From positions 372,001-436,000 of the forward strand of contig NZ_SNYQ01000001.1 in NCBI RefSeq assembly GCF_004363295.1: DNA of 64,000 nt, written 5' to 3'. Shown piece by piece: positions 35,973-44,717 of the stretch (the stretch's first letter is position 1; each line of letters starts with the position of its first letter). Origin of the DNA: Mesocricetibacter intestinalis (GTDB taxonomy: Bacteria; Pseudomonadota; Gammaproteobacteria; Enterobacterales; Pasteurellaceae). Both the position numbers and the translations under genes were made by a program. The notes below the pieces were generated by a model, which saw only the letters and a program-made list of their open reading frames with translations, made no database searches and was not told where the DNA came from.

Positions 35973-36644
35973 ATGCTGTTGAGCATTCTCTATATTATCG
36001 GTATTACTGCCGAGGCCATTACCGGCGCACTGGCGGCCGGACGTGAAAAAATGGATGTTTTCGGGGTTGTAATTATCGCTTCCATGACCGCTATCGGCGG
36101 CGGTTCGGTGCGGGATGTTCTGCTCGGGCATTATCCTCTGGGCTGGGTAAAGCATCCTGAATATTTTATTATTGTCGCCAGCGCCGCTATATTGACCGTG
36201 TTTATCGTTCCCTTTATTCGCCATTTGATGCGTTATTTCCGTACCATATTTTTGGTGTTAGATGCGCTGGGGTTGATTGTTTTTTCCATTATCGGGGCGC
36301 AGGTGGCGCTGGATATGGGACATGGTTTCACGGTGGCGACTATTGCGGCGATTATTACCGGCGCTTTCGGTGGGGTGTTGCGCGATCTATTATGCAACCG
36401 TATTCCGTTGGTGTTTCAAAAGGAGCTGTATGCCAGTATCGCCTTACTGGCGACAATTATTTATATCGGTTTGCTGCATCTGCAGGTGGAGCGCAATATC
36501 GTTATTATCGTTACCTTAGTCAGCGGTTTTATTCTGCGTTTGCTGGCCATTTATTTCGAACTGGGGCTGCCGGTTTTCGACTATCAGGAACAAGACGAGG
36601 ATAAAGATAAGAACGACGATAAATTGCCGCAGAAAACTAAATAA
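35973..36644 (+). CDS. UPF0126 / TRIC-like channel family membrane protein (YicG type)
   Basis: This 223-residue inner-membrane protein has about seven hydrophobic segments arranged as two repeats, each with a glycine-rich motif: [14 protein letters not shown] (about 41-54) and [14 protein letters not shown] (about 130-143). This duplicated GGxxRD pattern marks the UPF0126/TRIC-like family. Transport of cations or of small metabolites has been proposed for members; none can be assigned here. I use the ATG at 35973, since the longer frame starts with a TTG inside an uptake sequence. The C-terminus is charged ([10 protein letters not shown]). It lies 12 bp before proA, probably in one operon. 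Confidence 0.85.
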   Translation: MLLSILYIIGITAEAITGALAAGREKMDVFGVVIIASMTAIGGGSVRDVLLGHYPLGWVKHPEYFIIVASAAILTVFIVPFIRHLMRYFRTIFLVLDALGLIVFSIIGAQVALDMGHGFTVATIAAIITGAFGGVLRDLLCNRIPLVFQKELYASIALLATIIYIGLLHLQVERNIVIIVTLVSGFILRLLAIYFELGLPVFDYQEQDEDKDKNDDKLPQKTK

Positions 36645-36656
36645 ACGGGGAATAAG

Positions 36657-37916
36657 ATGACAGATTTAATTGAAATGGGAAAACAGGCCAAAGGGGCCGC
36701 TTTTGTACTGGCTCAGCTTTCCGAGGCGGAAAAAAATCATGCGCTTGCGCTTATTGCGGATCAGTTGGAAAAACAGTCGGCACAAATTCTGGCGGAAAAC
36801 CGCAAGGATATTGAAGCGGCGAGAGAGCAAGGCTTAGGGGAAGCCCTAATAGATCGCCTGTTATTAACGGAGCAGCGCTTAAAAGCGATTGCCGATGATG
36901 TGCGCCATGTGATTTCACTGCCGGATCCGGTAGGTAAAAGTATCGACGGCGGTATCTTGGATAGCGGGCTTAAACTGGAACGGGTTCGGGTTCCGGTGGG
37001 GGTCATAGGCACCGTGTACGAGGCGCGCCCCAATGTTACCATTGATGTAGCCAGTTTGTGTTTAAAAACCGGTAATGCGGTAATTCTGCGCGGGGGGAAG
37101 GAAACCCGCCATTCGAACAAAATACTGGTGGAGGTTATCGGTCGGGCTTTGGCATTGGCGGGCTTGCCCCAAGGGGCGGTTCAGGCGATTACGGATCCGG
37201 ATCGCGCTTTGATTATGGAATTGTTACGGCTTGATCGCTATGTGGATATGATGATTCCCCGTGGCGGAGCCGGTTTGCATCAGCTTTGTAAAGAAAATGC
37301 CCTGATGCCGGTGATTGTGGGCGGTATCGGTGTTTGTCATATTTTTGTCGAGCAAAGTGCCAACCAGGATAAAGCGTTGGCGGTAATTGAAAACGCCAAA
37401 ACCCAGCGTCCCAGTACCTGTAATACCTTGGAAACCTTGTTGGTTCAGGCTTCCATCGCGGCGGAGTTTTTACCTAAACTGGCAGCCCGCTTAGCGCCGA
37501 AACAGGTAAAATTGCATGCCGATCCGACCGCACTTTCCATTTTGCACAAGGCGGGAATTGAAGCTGTAGCGGTACGGGAAGAAGAACTGCGTCAGGAATG
37601 GCTGTCCTTAGATCTGAATATCCGAGTTGTGCAGGATATAGAGGAGGCTATAGCACATATTGGGGAATACAGCACCCAGCATTCGGAAGCGATTTTGACA
37701 GAATCCATGCAGGCGGCACGGCAATTTACTACTCAGGTAGATGCGGCGGCAGTTTATATTAATGCCAGTACGCGTTTTACCGACGGCGCTCAATTCGGCT
37801 TAGGCGCGGAAGTGGCGGTAAGCACCCAGAAACTACATGCCCGCGGGCCGATGGGGCTGGAAGCGCTAACCACTTATAAATGGGTGGCGAGCGGTGATTA
37901 TAGTATCCGGGCCTAA
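36657..37916 (+). CDS. proA: Gamma-glutamyl phosphate reductase
   Basis: This NADPH-dependent enzyme reduces gamma-glutamyl phosphate to glutamate semialdehyde in proline synthesis. The 419-residue protein has the aldehyde dehydrogenase fold with [15 protein letters not shown] and [11 protein letters not shown], and the active cysteine in [12 protein letters not shown] (about 257). A perfect uptake sequence is inside the gene at 37527-37535. proB is not adjacent. The start follows GGGGAATAAG. Confidence 0.96.
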   Translation: MTDLIEMGKQAKGAAFVLAQLSEAEKNHALALIADQLEKQSAQILAENRKDIEAAREQGLGEALIDRLLLTEQRLKAIADDVRHVISLPDPVGKSIDGGILDSGLKLERVRVPVGVIGTVYEARPNVTIDVASLCLKTGNAVILRGGKETRHSNKILVEVIGRALALAGLPQGAVQAITDPDRALIMELLRLDRYVDMMIPRGGAGLHQLCKENALMPVIVGGIGVCHIFVEQSANQDKALAVIENAKTQRPSTCNTLETLLVQASIAAEFLPKLAARLAPKQVKLHADPTALSILHKAGIEAVAVREEELRQEWLSLDLNIRVVQDIEEAIAHIGEYSTQHSEAILTESMQAARQFTTQVDAAAVYINASTRFTDGAQFGLGAEVAVSTQKLHARGPMGLEALTTYKWVASGDYSIRA

Positions 37917-37955
37917 ATGCCCGGTTATCGCTCTCAACAGGCGGTGCAAAGGTAT

Positions 37956-37992
37956 AAAAAAAGCGTTAACTTTTAAGTTAACGCTTTTTTTG
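37956..37992. terminator. Bidirectional terminator between proA and tRNA-fMet
   Basis: A perfect 17-bp stem (37956-37972 with 37975-37991) has seven A and seven T at its base, so it serves the convergent proA and tRNA transcripts. It begins 40 bp after proA and ends 7 bp from the tRNA 3' end. Confidence 0.9.
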
Positions 37993-37998
37993 TTTGTC

Positions 37999-38075
37999 TG
38001 GTTGCGGGGGCCGGATTTGAACCGACGGCCTTCGGGTTATGAGCCCGACGAGCTACCAAGCTGCTCCACCCCGCG
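37999..38075 (-). tRNA. Initiator tRNA-Met (tRNA-fMet, anticodon CAU)
   Basis: The minus strand folds into a 77-base tRNA starting CGCGGGG and ending CCCCCGCAACCA, with CCA encoded. The anticodon loop CTCATAA lies between GGG/CCC pairs, typical of initiator tRNA, and the first base C is unpaired with A at 72 as in bacterial initiators. It differs from E. coli tRNA-fMet at only a few positions. Confidence 0.97.
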
Positions 38076-38088
38076 TCTGATGGGGCGT

Positions 38089-38116
38089 ACTATACTCGTT
38101 TTCGGTCAGATTTCAA
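38089..38116 (-). promoter_or_regulatory. Promoter of tRNA-fMet
   Basis: On the minus strand TTGAAA and TATAGT are 16 bp apart, followed by a GC-rich discriminator (ACGCCCC), the usual mark of growth-rate-controlled stable-RNA promoters. Confidence 0.65.
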
Positions 38117-38800
38117 GGGTTAGTTGGGATAATTGCTTTCGTTTGCGCTAAAAACAAACGAAACGATGGTTTTTTCATCGCTTCGCTGCAAAAGCGGATA
38201 ACGCCGCTTACCCGCCGCCTTTTCCTTAGGGAATAGAAAATATTGGCTCCCTTTTCATCGCTTAGAATCCGTATAACTACCTGATTCAATCTCCTCCTCT
38301 ACAGATTTTTAATTTGCTTAATCCCGTCAAGATCGGCGATTTTTCCGAGCGGCGGATAAATGGGTTTTGCAACTTTGGTTTTTGTAACTTTGGGTTTTGC
38401 AGCTTTTTGCAACTTAAAGTGCGGTGGTTTTCGGGCGGCGGTTTTTTTGGCTAAAAACGCCGGAACATCTCACCGTTCTTTTCTCTATTTTTAGTAACTG
38501 AGTTAGCAATCAAGCAGCAAGCGCAAAAAGCGCTACATAGCAAATGGGGTTTCGATTTGCACCGGTTAGGTTCCGCTGTTTTAGCGCGCCTCGGCGCCAT
38601 GTGGTTTTAGCGCGCTTCGGCGCTATGCGATTGATAAAAATATTATTTCTCAGAAAGATAAGTTTGTTGTGAGGCTTATTTCCTTGATGCGTTTTTTTAA
38701 CAAAAAAGAAATTTTTTTTAAAAATTTTGTAAGAAAAATAACATTCATCAGACTAATAAAGCACCGGTTAGGAAAAACCGGTTTAAAACAAGGAGAGAAA
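38117..38800. other. Gene-poor region of 684 bp upstream of the DoxX-hvf cluster, with several short repeats
   Basis: No protein gene is recognisable. The region holds a degenerate repeat of about 16 bp in four copies (TTTTGCAACTTTGG type, about 38362-38415), a perfect uptake sequence (38417-38425), two 23-bp direct repeats starting TTTTAGCGCGC (38579-38601 and 38605-38627, three differences) and two copies of GCACCGGTTAGG (38559-38570 and 38761-38772). The last copy forms a hairpin, ACCGGTT / AACCGGT, just before the DoxX ribosome site. The promoter of the cluster should be here, but I cannot place it with confidence. Confidence 0.55.
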
Positions 38801-39259
38801 ATGCGTTGTAATAGATTGAATTTTCAGGTAACCGAAGGAATCGGATTTTTAGGACTACGGCTTCTGCTTGCCTGGGAGTTTTTTGAAGCAGGGATGGAGA
38901 AATGGAACGGGCAGAACTGGTTTTCTCAGATTCAGGATCAGTTTCCGTTTCCGCTCAATTATATTCCAACGGATCTAAGCTGGGGATTGGCCATGGGAGC
39001 GGAGCTTGTTTTACCCTTCCTGTTGGTTCTCGGTTTATTTACTCGCTTTAGTTCTTTTGTCTTAGCGACATTAATTGCTGTTGCATGGTATAGCCTCCAT
39101 GCAGATGCGGGTTATAACGTGTGCGACAATGGCTATAAATTGGTTCTTATCTATTTAGTCATGTTAATCCCGTTAATTACACAAGGAGCAGGGACGCTCT
39201 CTTTGGATTCCGCATTGCGGAAAAAATACTCGACCAATAAATGGTTGAAATATCTTTAA
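38801..39259 (+). CDS. DoxX-family membrane protein of the hvf cluster
   Basis: This small inner-membrane protein has 152 residues and four membrane segments. The DoxX features are GFLGLRLLLAWEFFEAGMEKWNG near the start and a conserved acidic residue in the second segment (GAELVLPFLLVLGLFTRF). The ATG at 38801 follows AAGGAGAG; the frame is open further upstream but encodes nothing family-like. DoxX proteins often travel with MNIO peptide-modifying clusters, where they may deal with redox balance or export; the role is not settled. It is 29 bp before the precursor gene and probably starts the operon. Confidence 0.85.
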   Translation: MRCNRLNFQVTEGIGFLGLRLLLAWEFFEAGMEKWNGQNWFSQIQDQFPFPLNYIPTDLSWGLAMGAELVLPFLLVLGLFTRFSSFVLATLIAVAWYSLHADAGYNVCDNGYKLVLIYLVMLIPLITQGAGTLSLDSALRKKYSTNKWLKYL

Positions 39260-39288
39260 TTTAATATTTTATTTTAGGAGATTTATAT

Positions 39289-39558
39289 ATGAAAAAATTA
39301 GCTACTTTAACCGCCTTGGCCGGTGCATTGACCATGGTAATGTCCGCACCGCTACAGGCTGCCACAGACAGTAAAGCGACTAAAGCGCAACAGAGCCAGA
39401 AAGTTAAAGCCTCTAAATCCGCCGAAGGCAAATGCGGTGAAGGTAAATGCGGCGCCAGCTCTAAATCCGCCGAGGGCAAATGCGGCGAAGGTAAGTGCGG
39501 TGCAAGTTCAAAATCCGCTGAAGGCAAGTGCGGCGAGGGTAAGTGCGGTTCGCATTAA
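39289..39558 (+). CDS. hvfA: HvfA-type secreted copper-peptide precursor with six EGKCG motifs
   Basis: This is an 89-residue ribosomal-peptide precursor. A Sec signal peptide (1-24, MKKLATLTALAGALTMVMSA then PLQA) is followed by a Lys/Ala/Gln-rich spacer. Three 16-residue repeats then occur, each with two EGKCG motifs (cysteines 49, 54, 65, 70, 81, 86). In H. influenzae the MNIO enzyme HvfB converts EGKCG cysteines of HvfA to oxazolone/thioamide groups that bind copper, and the same chemistry is expected here. The start has TTAGGAGA. Codon choice makes two KCG triplets exact uptake sequences. A hairpin follows the stop. Confidence 0.88.
   Translation: MKKLATLTALAGALTMVMSAPLQAATDSKATKAQQSQKVKASKSAEGKCGEGKCGASSKSAEGKCGEGKCGASSKSAEGKCGEGKCGSH
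39412..39555 (+). repeat. Three 48-bp repeats coding the EGKCG core
   Basis: Units at 39412-39459, 39460-39507 and 39508-39555 each encode SKSAEGKCGEGKCG plus two residues. They differ only at a few third positions and at the end of the last unit, so whole-unit gain or loss would keep the frame and change the number of metal-binding motifs by two. Confidence 0.9.
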
Positions 39559-39575
39559 TCACGGCTTTCAATAAC

Positions 39576-39607
39576 ACTGGTGTAATTTATATTACACCAG
39601 TTTTCTT
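39576..39607 (+). terminator. Attenuator-like hairpin between hvfA and hvfB
   Basis: The 11-bp stem ACTGGTGTAAT / ATTACACCAGT (39576-39586 with 39591-39601) is followed by TTTTCTT. Partial termination here would give more precursor than enzyme mRNA. Confidence 0.75.
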
Positions 39608-39631
39608 AAATAAAAATTATGGAGTTATGCT

Positions 39632-40561
39632 ATGTTGTCTGGATCAGGTTTAGGTTATCGCCGGGATTTGGCAGAGGGATTTTTGTCCCTTCCGGCAGAT
39701 CATAATGCCATTCAATTTATTGAAGTCGCACCGGAAAACTGGATAAAAATGGGCGGTGCGGCACGTTATCAATTTGATCGGGCGGCGGAACGTTTTCCGC
39801 TGGCGGTTCACGGCTTATCCCTTTCATTAGGAGGGCAAGCCCCCTTGGATCGTAATTTGCTGAAACATATTAAACAATTAATGCAGCAATACCAATCCAC
39901 CTTTTTTTCCGAACATCTAAGTTATTGCGAATGCGAAGGCCACCTCTATGACTTATTACCCATGCCTTTTACCGAAGAAGCGGTAAAGCATGTGGCACGG
40001 CGTATTTCCGAAGTGCAGGATTTCCTCGGAATGCGTATTTCCCTGGAAAATACTTCTTATTATCTGCATTCTCCTACCAGCACTATGAATGAAGTGGAAT
40101 TTCTTAATGCGATTACGGAAGAGGCCGACTGCGGGATTCATTTGGATGTGAATAATATTTATGTGAACGGGGTTAATCACGGTTTACTTGATCCCTATGT
40201 TTTTCTCGATCAGGTAAATATGGAACGGGTCGATTATATTCATATCGCAGGACATGACGAAGAACATTCCGCCGCTCAGCCCGTTATTGAGGCGGCGGAG
40301 CAGGAGTCTTTCAATAAGGTTAAGGGCGAATACCGTTATTTGCCGGAATTACTGGTGGATACGCACGGCGAAGCGGTAAAAGGCAATGTTTGGGATTTGT
40401 TGGAATATGCCTATCAACGTTTGCCTTATATTCCGCCGACATTACTGGAACGGGATTTTAACTTCCCGCCTTTTGCCGAACTCTATGCGGAAGTGGAGCA
40501 TATTGCCGGGTTACAGAAAAAATATGCCAAACCTGTCGAGGTGAAAACTTATGCGGCCTAG
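39632..40561 (+). CDS. hvfB: MNIO (DUF692) peptide-modifying iron oxidase HvfB
   Basis: This is a multinuclear non-haem iron-dependent oxidase of 309 residues with a TIM-barrel fold, expected to oxidise cysteines of the HvfA EGKCG motifs in the cytoplasm. Likely metal ligands are visible in order: VHGLSLSLG (about 56), SEHLSY (about 93), LENTSYY (about 139), [10 protein letters not shown] (about 171), [10 protein letters not shown] (about 205), [10 protein letters not shown] (about 240) and [10 protein letters not shown]. The gene is 73 bp after hvfA and its end overlaps hvfC by 11 bp, so enzyme and partner are translationally coupled. Confidence 0.93.
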   Translation: MLSGSGLGYRRDLAEGFLSLPADHNAIQFIEVAPENWIKMGGAARYQFDRAAERFPLAVHGLSLSLGGQAPLDRNLLKHIKQLMQQYQSTFFSEHLSYCECEGHLYDLLPMPFTEEAVKHVARRISEVQDFLGMRISLENTSYYLHSPTSTMNEVEFLNAITEEADCGIHLDVNNIYVNGVNHGLLDPYVFLDQVNMERVDYIHIAGHDEEHSAAQPVIEAAEQESFNKVKGEYRYLPELLVDTHGEAVKGNVWDLLEYAYQRLPYIPPTLLERDFNFPPFAELYAEVEHIAGLQKKYAKPVEVKTYAA

Positions 40562-41261
40562 TTTGATTCAAACCCAAAATGCCCTTGCCCGTGCGGTACG
40601 CTTGGCCGACGCTCAGCCTCTGGGGAATTATGCTCCGAACCGCTTGGCGGTTTATGCCCGCTTGGTACGTAATAATACCTTCGGATTTATCGATCGCTGT
40701 TTTGTTGAAGCGCCTCAGCATATTCCCGCCGAAGATTGGCAGAATACGAAAGAACGCTTTTTACGGGAAGCCCGGGCGGTATCTCCTTACTTTCAGGATA
40801 TAGCCGGCGAATTTCTGGCTTTTTGTCAGGCGATTAAAGCCTTTGAGCCGCATATTCTGGCGCTGATGGATTTCGAGAACACGCAGTTGCTTGCCGAGGT
40901 TGCTATGGCTGATGTTCCCGATAGCTTTGCCTGGGACGAAGGTACTCGAATGCGTCTTTCAGAAGCGGCATTTTTAAAAGAATATGATGTGGATTTTATT
41001 CACAGTGATTTCACCCGCTTTGAAGCAAAGGCGACAAAACTGGCGGTATGGCGCGACAGCTTGTTTGCGGTCCGGCATCAGGGGTTAACGGAGTTGGATT
41101 TCTGGTTATTAACCTATCTTGGCGAACAAGCCGCTTCATTACAGGAGATAGAGCAGGCGCTAAGCGCGGTGATTGCGGAAAATCAAGGCTTAAGCGCAGT
41201 GCTCCAGCAAACCTGGGAAAAATGGATTGAAGAGGATGTGATTTATCCGCTAAAGGTTTAG
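40551..41261 (+). CDS. hvfC: HvfC-type MNIO partner protein (DUF2063)
   Basis: This 236-residue protein has an N-terminal DUF2063 domain (about 1-95, [47 protein letters not shown]). A C-terminal domain with [36 protein letters not shown] and [17 protein letters not shown]-like helices follows. DUF2063 is often labelled DNA-binding, but in MNIO clusters it acts as the partner that recognises the precursor leader and assists the oxidase. Its ATG lies within the last codons of hvfB. It ends the cluster. Confidence 0.9.
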   Translation: MRPSLIQTQNALARAVRLADAQPLGNYAPNRLAVYARLVRNNTFGFIDRCFVEAPQHIPAEDWQNTKERFLREARAVSPYFQDIAGEFLAFCQAIKAFEPHILALMDFENTQLLAEVAMADVPDSFAWDEGTRMRLSEAAFLKEYDVDFIHSDFTRFEAKATKLAVWRDSLFAVRHQGLTELDFWLLTYLGEQAASLQEIEQALSAVIAENQGLSAVLQQTWEKWIEEDVIYPLKV

Positions 41262-41435
41262 CGCTGAAATGCTATACGGAATATTTGGCGATAAATATTG
41301 GCCGGAAAGCTGTTCGGAATCTATTATACCAAGTTGTTCAATAAGGTCTATGACGGGAAATTTCCGGCTATGTTTAGTTAACAAACCAAAAAAACAAGCG
41401 CACTTCTTCCGATACGGGGAGGTCTTTCAACCTTG

Positions 41436-42404
41436 ATGAAAAAATTCTTGTATTTATTATTGCTTTTTCTCTCCGCTCCGGCGGTTGCCGAGCGTTGCCT
41501 GAATCCTGATTTGGAGGTGGTGGTTTTAGGTTCCGGCGGGCCGGAGTTGCCGTTGTTGCGCGGAATTAATATGCCGCAGCAGGAACAGCGCGCTTCCACC
41601 GGTTATTTATTGCGTGAAAAGGGCAAAGCGAAATTTATTATTGATCTGGGAAGCGGAACTCTGCTCAACTTTGAGCGTGCCGGCGCCCGTATCGAAGATT
41701 TACAGGCCATATTACTCAGTCATCTGCATGTGGATCATATTAATGATCTGCCGGCTCTGATCAAAGCCTCTTTTTTTACTGCCAGGGCAACGGATTTACC
41801 GATTTACGGGCCGACGGGTAATCATCTTATTCCGGATACCGGGCTTTTCCTTCAACGCCTATTCGGCGAAGAGGGGGCTTATGCTTATTTGTCCGGCTTT
41901 GTCAGGGGGGAAGAATCCTATAGCCTGCAAGCGCATAATGTAAATGCGGATAAAATCGAACCGAAAATTTTCACTACCCGGGTGGCGGGATTCAAATTGC
42001 AGGCGGTGGGTGTAGAACACGGTTTAATGCCGGCACTGGGGTGGCGGATTGAAAAAGACGGCTGTGCGCTGGTAGTATCCGGCGATACCAGTAATTTGGG
42101 CGGAACCCTTGATCCCTTGGTACGGGGAGCAAACCTATTTATCGCACATAATGCGGTGCCGGAAAGCAGCGGTGATGCCATTGCGTTAAAACTACATATG
42201 CCGCCGTCGGAAATCGGACGCATTGCTCGGCAGGCGGGCGTTGATAGCCTGATACTCAGCCATATTATGCGGCGTACGGAAAATGTAAAACCGGATACGG
42301 AAAAGGCGATACGAGGTTCCTTTAAGGGCAAAGTCGCTTTTGCTCGGGATTGCGATATTTTTTCCTTGCAGAGCGGTCGTAAAATCGGTAGCTGTAAAAA
42401 ATAG
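41436..42404 (+). CDS. Periplasmic metallo-beta-lactamase-fold hydrolase
   Basis: This 322-residue protein has a signal peptide (MKKFLYLLLLFLSAPAVAE) and an MBL fold. The metal motif HLHVDH is at 96-101, and further ligands are probably the His in GVEHGLMPALGWRI, the Asp in VVSGDTSNLGG and the last His in LILSHIMRR. It resembles the RNase Z / arylsulfatase branch, but a periplasmic enzyme is not a tRNA processor. The substrate is unknown. The ATG at 41436 is preferred over the TTG three bases earlier; both follow GGGGAGG. It is 174 bp past hvfC and may or may not belong to that cluster. Confidence 0.8.
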   Translation: MKKFLYLLLLFLSAPAVAERCLNPDLEVVVLGSGGPELPLLRGINMPQQEQRASTGYLLREKGKAKFIIDLGSGTLLNFERAGARIEDLQAILLSHLHVDHINDLPALIKASFFTARATDLPIYGPTGNHLIPDTGLFLQRLFGEEGAYAYLSGFVRGEESYSLQAHNVNADKIEPKIFTTRVAGFKLQAVGVEHGLMPALGWRIEKDGCALVVSGDTSNLGGTLDPLVRGANLFIAHNAVPESSGDAIALKLHMPPSEIGRIARQAGVDSLILSHIMRRTENVKPDTEKAIRGSFKGKVAFARDCDIFSLQSGRKIGSCKK

Positions 42405-42493
42405 CGCGCCGAAATAAAGACGCCGGGGCTTTACTGTTTATTTGTCGAGAGAATTTTTCTTCCTCAATGATCCCTGTCTTATTTTATCCCTTA

Positions 42494-42553
42494 GCTTAAC
42501 GAGGTTAAGCACATTGAAGCGAGATTACTTCTAGAGCCTCGCTTATTTTTTTG
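42494..42553 (+). terminator. Hairpins after the MBL gene
   Basis: A 7-bp dyad GCTTAAC / GTTAAGC (42494-42510) is followed by AAGCGAG...CTCGCTT (42517-42523 with 42538-42544) and then a run of seven T. The second is the likely terminator. Confidence 0.7.
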
Positions 42554-42625
42554 ATAGCATAACCACTTTTACGCTTCCAATATGCACAAGGGTTTTTATG
42601 CCTTTATCGATACAAGGATTTCAAC

Positions 42626-43729
42626 ATGAAATTTAATTTTAACCTAAGCTTTAAATGGGCGAGCTTATTGGCTATCGCTCTGGTTAGTGCCTGCTCCTCC
42701 CGACCGGCGGGGCATGCGGGCGGTTCGGTAAATAGCACGGATCTACGCAATTTCGGTGCCAAATATGAGGGCCGCACTTATCAACAATCCCATTTGGCGG
42801 CGGTTGCAGGCGTAGACAACCATAGTGCGGTGATTAATCAGGCCGATTTTTTAACCCAGTTATCTAATGTGCATAATTATTCCGGGCGTCTGTCGGGGCA
42901 ATATTCGGATGTTTATAACAAAATTACCGGCTGGGTGCTGGCCGGCGCCAATACCGGCGAACTGAGTAGTTACGGGATTCGTCCTCAGATTATGAAGGGA
43001 CATGACGGTTATCAGAATGTGCTGATGACGGGCTATTATTCACCGGTTATTCATGCGCGACGTAGCCCGCAGGGCAGATATAATCAACCGATTTATGCCT
43101 TACCGGCTAAAAAACGCTTCAGTCGCGCCCAGATTTATGCCGGTGCGCTGAAAAATAAGGGGCTGGAATTGGCATATAGCGATTCGATGATCGATAATTT
43201 TCTGCTGGGAGTACAGGGCAGCGGATATGTGGATTTCGGCGACGGTAACCTGAATTATTTCGCTTATGCGGGACAGAACGGTTTTCCTTATACGGCGGTA
43301 GGTCGCTTGTTGGTAGAACAGGGGGAAATCGAGAAGGAAAAAATGTCGATTCAGGCGATCAGAGATTGGGCAAAGGCGAATCCTTCTCGCTTACAGGCGT
43401 TGCTGGAACGAAACCAATCCTATGTGTTCTTTAAAAATGATCCTACCGGGCAGGTAAAGGGTTCCGCCGGCGTTCCTCTGGTTCCTATGGCGGCGATCGC
43501 CTCGGATCGCAATATTATTCCTTCCGGTTCGGTATTGTTGGTGGAAGTACCGCAAATGGACAATGGAGGGAACTGGACGGGTGAACATCAGCTACGTTTA
43601 ATGGTTGCATTGGATGTGGGCGGTGCGGTAAAAGGACATCATTTTGATTTGTATCGCGGCATAGGTGATGAGGCGGGACATATTGCCGGATTGTCTAAGC
43701 ATTATGGTCGAGTCTGGTTGCTGCAATAA
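42626..43729 (+). CDS. mltA: Membrane-bound lytic murein transglycosylase A
   Basis: This outer-membrane lipoprotein cleaves peptidoglycan glycan strands and forms 1,6-anhydro ends. The 367-residue protein has a lipobox with Cys23 (LVSACSS). The MltA double-psi barrel carries GYYSPVIHARRSPQGRYNQPIYALP (about 137-160), and the 3D domain near the end carries the catalytic Asp in MVALDVGGAVKGHHFDLYRG. It is the first of an mltA-tcdA-znuA run typical of Haemophilus relatives. Confidence 0.95.
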   Translation: MKFNFNLSFKWASLLAIALVSACSSRPAGHAGGSVNSTDLRNFGAKYEGRTYQQSHLAAVAGVDNHSAVINQADFLTQLSNVHNYSGRLSGQYSDVYNKITGWVLAGANTGELSSYGIRPQIMKGHDGYQNVLMTGYYSPVIHARRSPQGRYNQPIYALPAKKRFSRAQIYAGALKNKGLELAYSDSMIDNFLLGVQGSGYVDFGDGNLNYFAYAGQNGFPYTAVGRLLVEQGEIEKEKMSIQAIRDWAKANPSRLQALLERNQSYVFFKNDPTGQVKGSAGVPLVPMAAIASDRNIIPSGSVLLVEVPQMDNGGNWTGEHQLRLMVALDVGGAVKGHHFDLYRGIGDEAGHIAGLSKHYGRVWLLQ

Positions 43730-43753
43730 GTCAGCCTTTAACTAGCGGATAAT

Positions 43754-43785
43754 TCGGCACGAATAGGGATTCGTGCCGATTTTTT
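43754..43785 (+). terminator. mltA terminator
   Basis: A perfect 11-bp stem (43754-43764 with 43769-43779) with an AGGG loop is followed by six T. It lies just before tcdA. Confidence 0.85.
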
Positions 43786-43800
43786 GTAAAAGGATATGAA

Positions 43801-44568
43801 ATGGAACGAATTGATAATTATGAGCGGCGTTTCGGCGGGATCGAGCGTTTATACGGTAGCGACGAGCAACAGCGTTTGCGCCGTGCGCATATTTGCGTGA
43901 TAGGTATCGGCGGAGTCGGCTCCTGGGCGGTGGAGGCTTTGGCGCGCTCAGGAATAGGAAAGCTGACCTTAATTGACATGGATGATATTTGCGTTACCAA
44001 TATTAATCGTCAGATTCATGCTTTAAGCGGTAATATCGGGCAATTAAAAACCGAAGTGATGAAAGCCCGAGTTCAGCTGATTAATCCGGAATCTGAAGTT
44101 CATATTATTGATGATTTTCTTGATCCGGAAAATCTAAACGAATATTTAGACCGCGGCTATGATTATATTATTGATGCTATTGATAATGTGCGGACTAAAG
44201 CGGCTCTGATCGCCTATTGTAAATCTCGACGATTAAAATTGATTAGCATAGGCGGTGCGGGCGGCCAAACCGATCCGAGCCGAATTCGGATAACGGATTT
44301 AAGCAAAACCGTGCAAGATCCTTTACTTGCTCGGGTACGCGCCTTGCTGCGTAAAGAATACGGATTCAGTCGTGATCCGAAGAAAAAATTCGGCATTGAT
44401 TGTGTTTTTTCCGAACAGGCGTTGATTTTTCCCAAAGTCGGAAAGGACTGTACTCTTTCCGCTACCATGAACTGTGCCAACGGTTTTGGCGCTACTACGG
44501 TGGTTACCGCAACTTTTGCATTTTTTGCGGTAGCCAGGGTAATTGATAAACTATTAGCGCTGCGCTAA
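43801..44568 (+). CDS. tcdA: tRNA threonylcarbamoyladenosine dehydratase
   Basis: This E1-like enzyme uses ATP to cyclise t6A37 of tRNA to ct6A. The 255-residue protein has a ThiF/MoeB-type nucleotide fold: IGIGGVGSWAVEALARSGIG (about 33-52), DMDDICVTNINRQ, the hinge VRTKAALIAYCKSRRL and GGAGGQTDPSRIRI. E. coli TcdA has the same layout. The start follows AAAGGATATGAA. Confidence 0.94.
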   Translation: MERIDNYERRFGGIERLYGSDEQQRLRRAHICVIGIGGVGSWAVEALARSGIGKLTLIDMDDICVTNINRQIHALSGNIGQLKTEVMKARVQLINPESEVHIIDDFLDPENLNEYLDRGYDYIIDAIDNVRTKAALIAYCKSRRLKLISIGGAGGQTDPSRIRITDLSKTVQDPLLARVRALLRKEYGFSRDPKKKFGIDCVFSEQALIFPKVGKDCTLSATMNCANGFGATTVVTATFAFFAVARVIDKLLALR

Positions 44569-44667
44569 TTTGCTATGGCGCAGGCGGATCATGGCGGGAA
44601 ACCTCAGGTGCAGAGCAGAAATAAAGATGGATATTTTATTCGAATTGGAGTAATTTAAGCGGATTTT

Positions 44668-44691
44668 GTTTGATAATCATTCTCATAATTT
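44668..44691 (+). promoter_or_regulatory. Fur-like box upstream of znuA
   Basis: GATAATCATTCTCATAAT plus one base agrees with the 19-bp Fur consensus at 14 of 19 positions. The usual enteric Zur box would look different, so control by a Fur-family regulator of unknown metal is possible. The site also contains a GATAAT that could be a -10 element. Confidence 0.4.
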
Positions 44692-44717
44692 CAGGGATAT
44701 TCAGCCAAGGAGATAAT

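Noticed and set aside
39261-39527. Minus-strand repetitive frame (HLPSADLE repeats) opposite hvfA
   Set aside because: It is the antisense reading of the EGKCG repeats.
40551-41261. Reading the DUF2063 protein as a DNA-binding regulator
   Set aside because: The overlap with the MNIO gene and the cluster type fit the peptide-modification partner role better.
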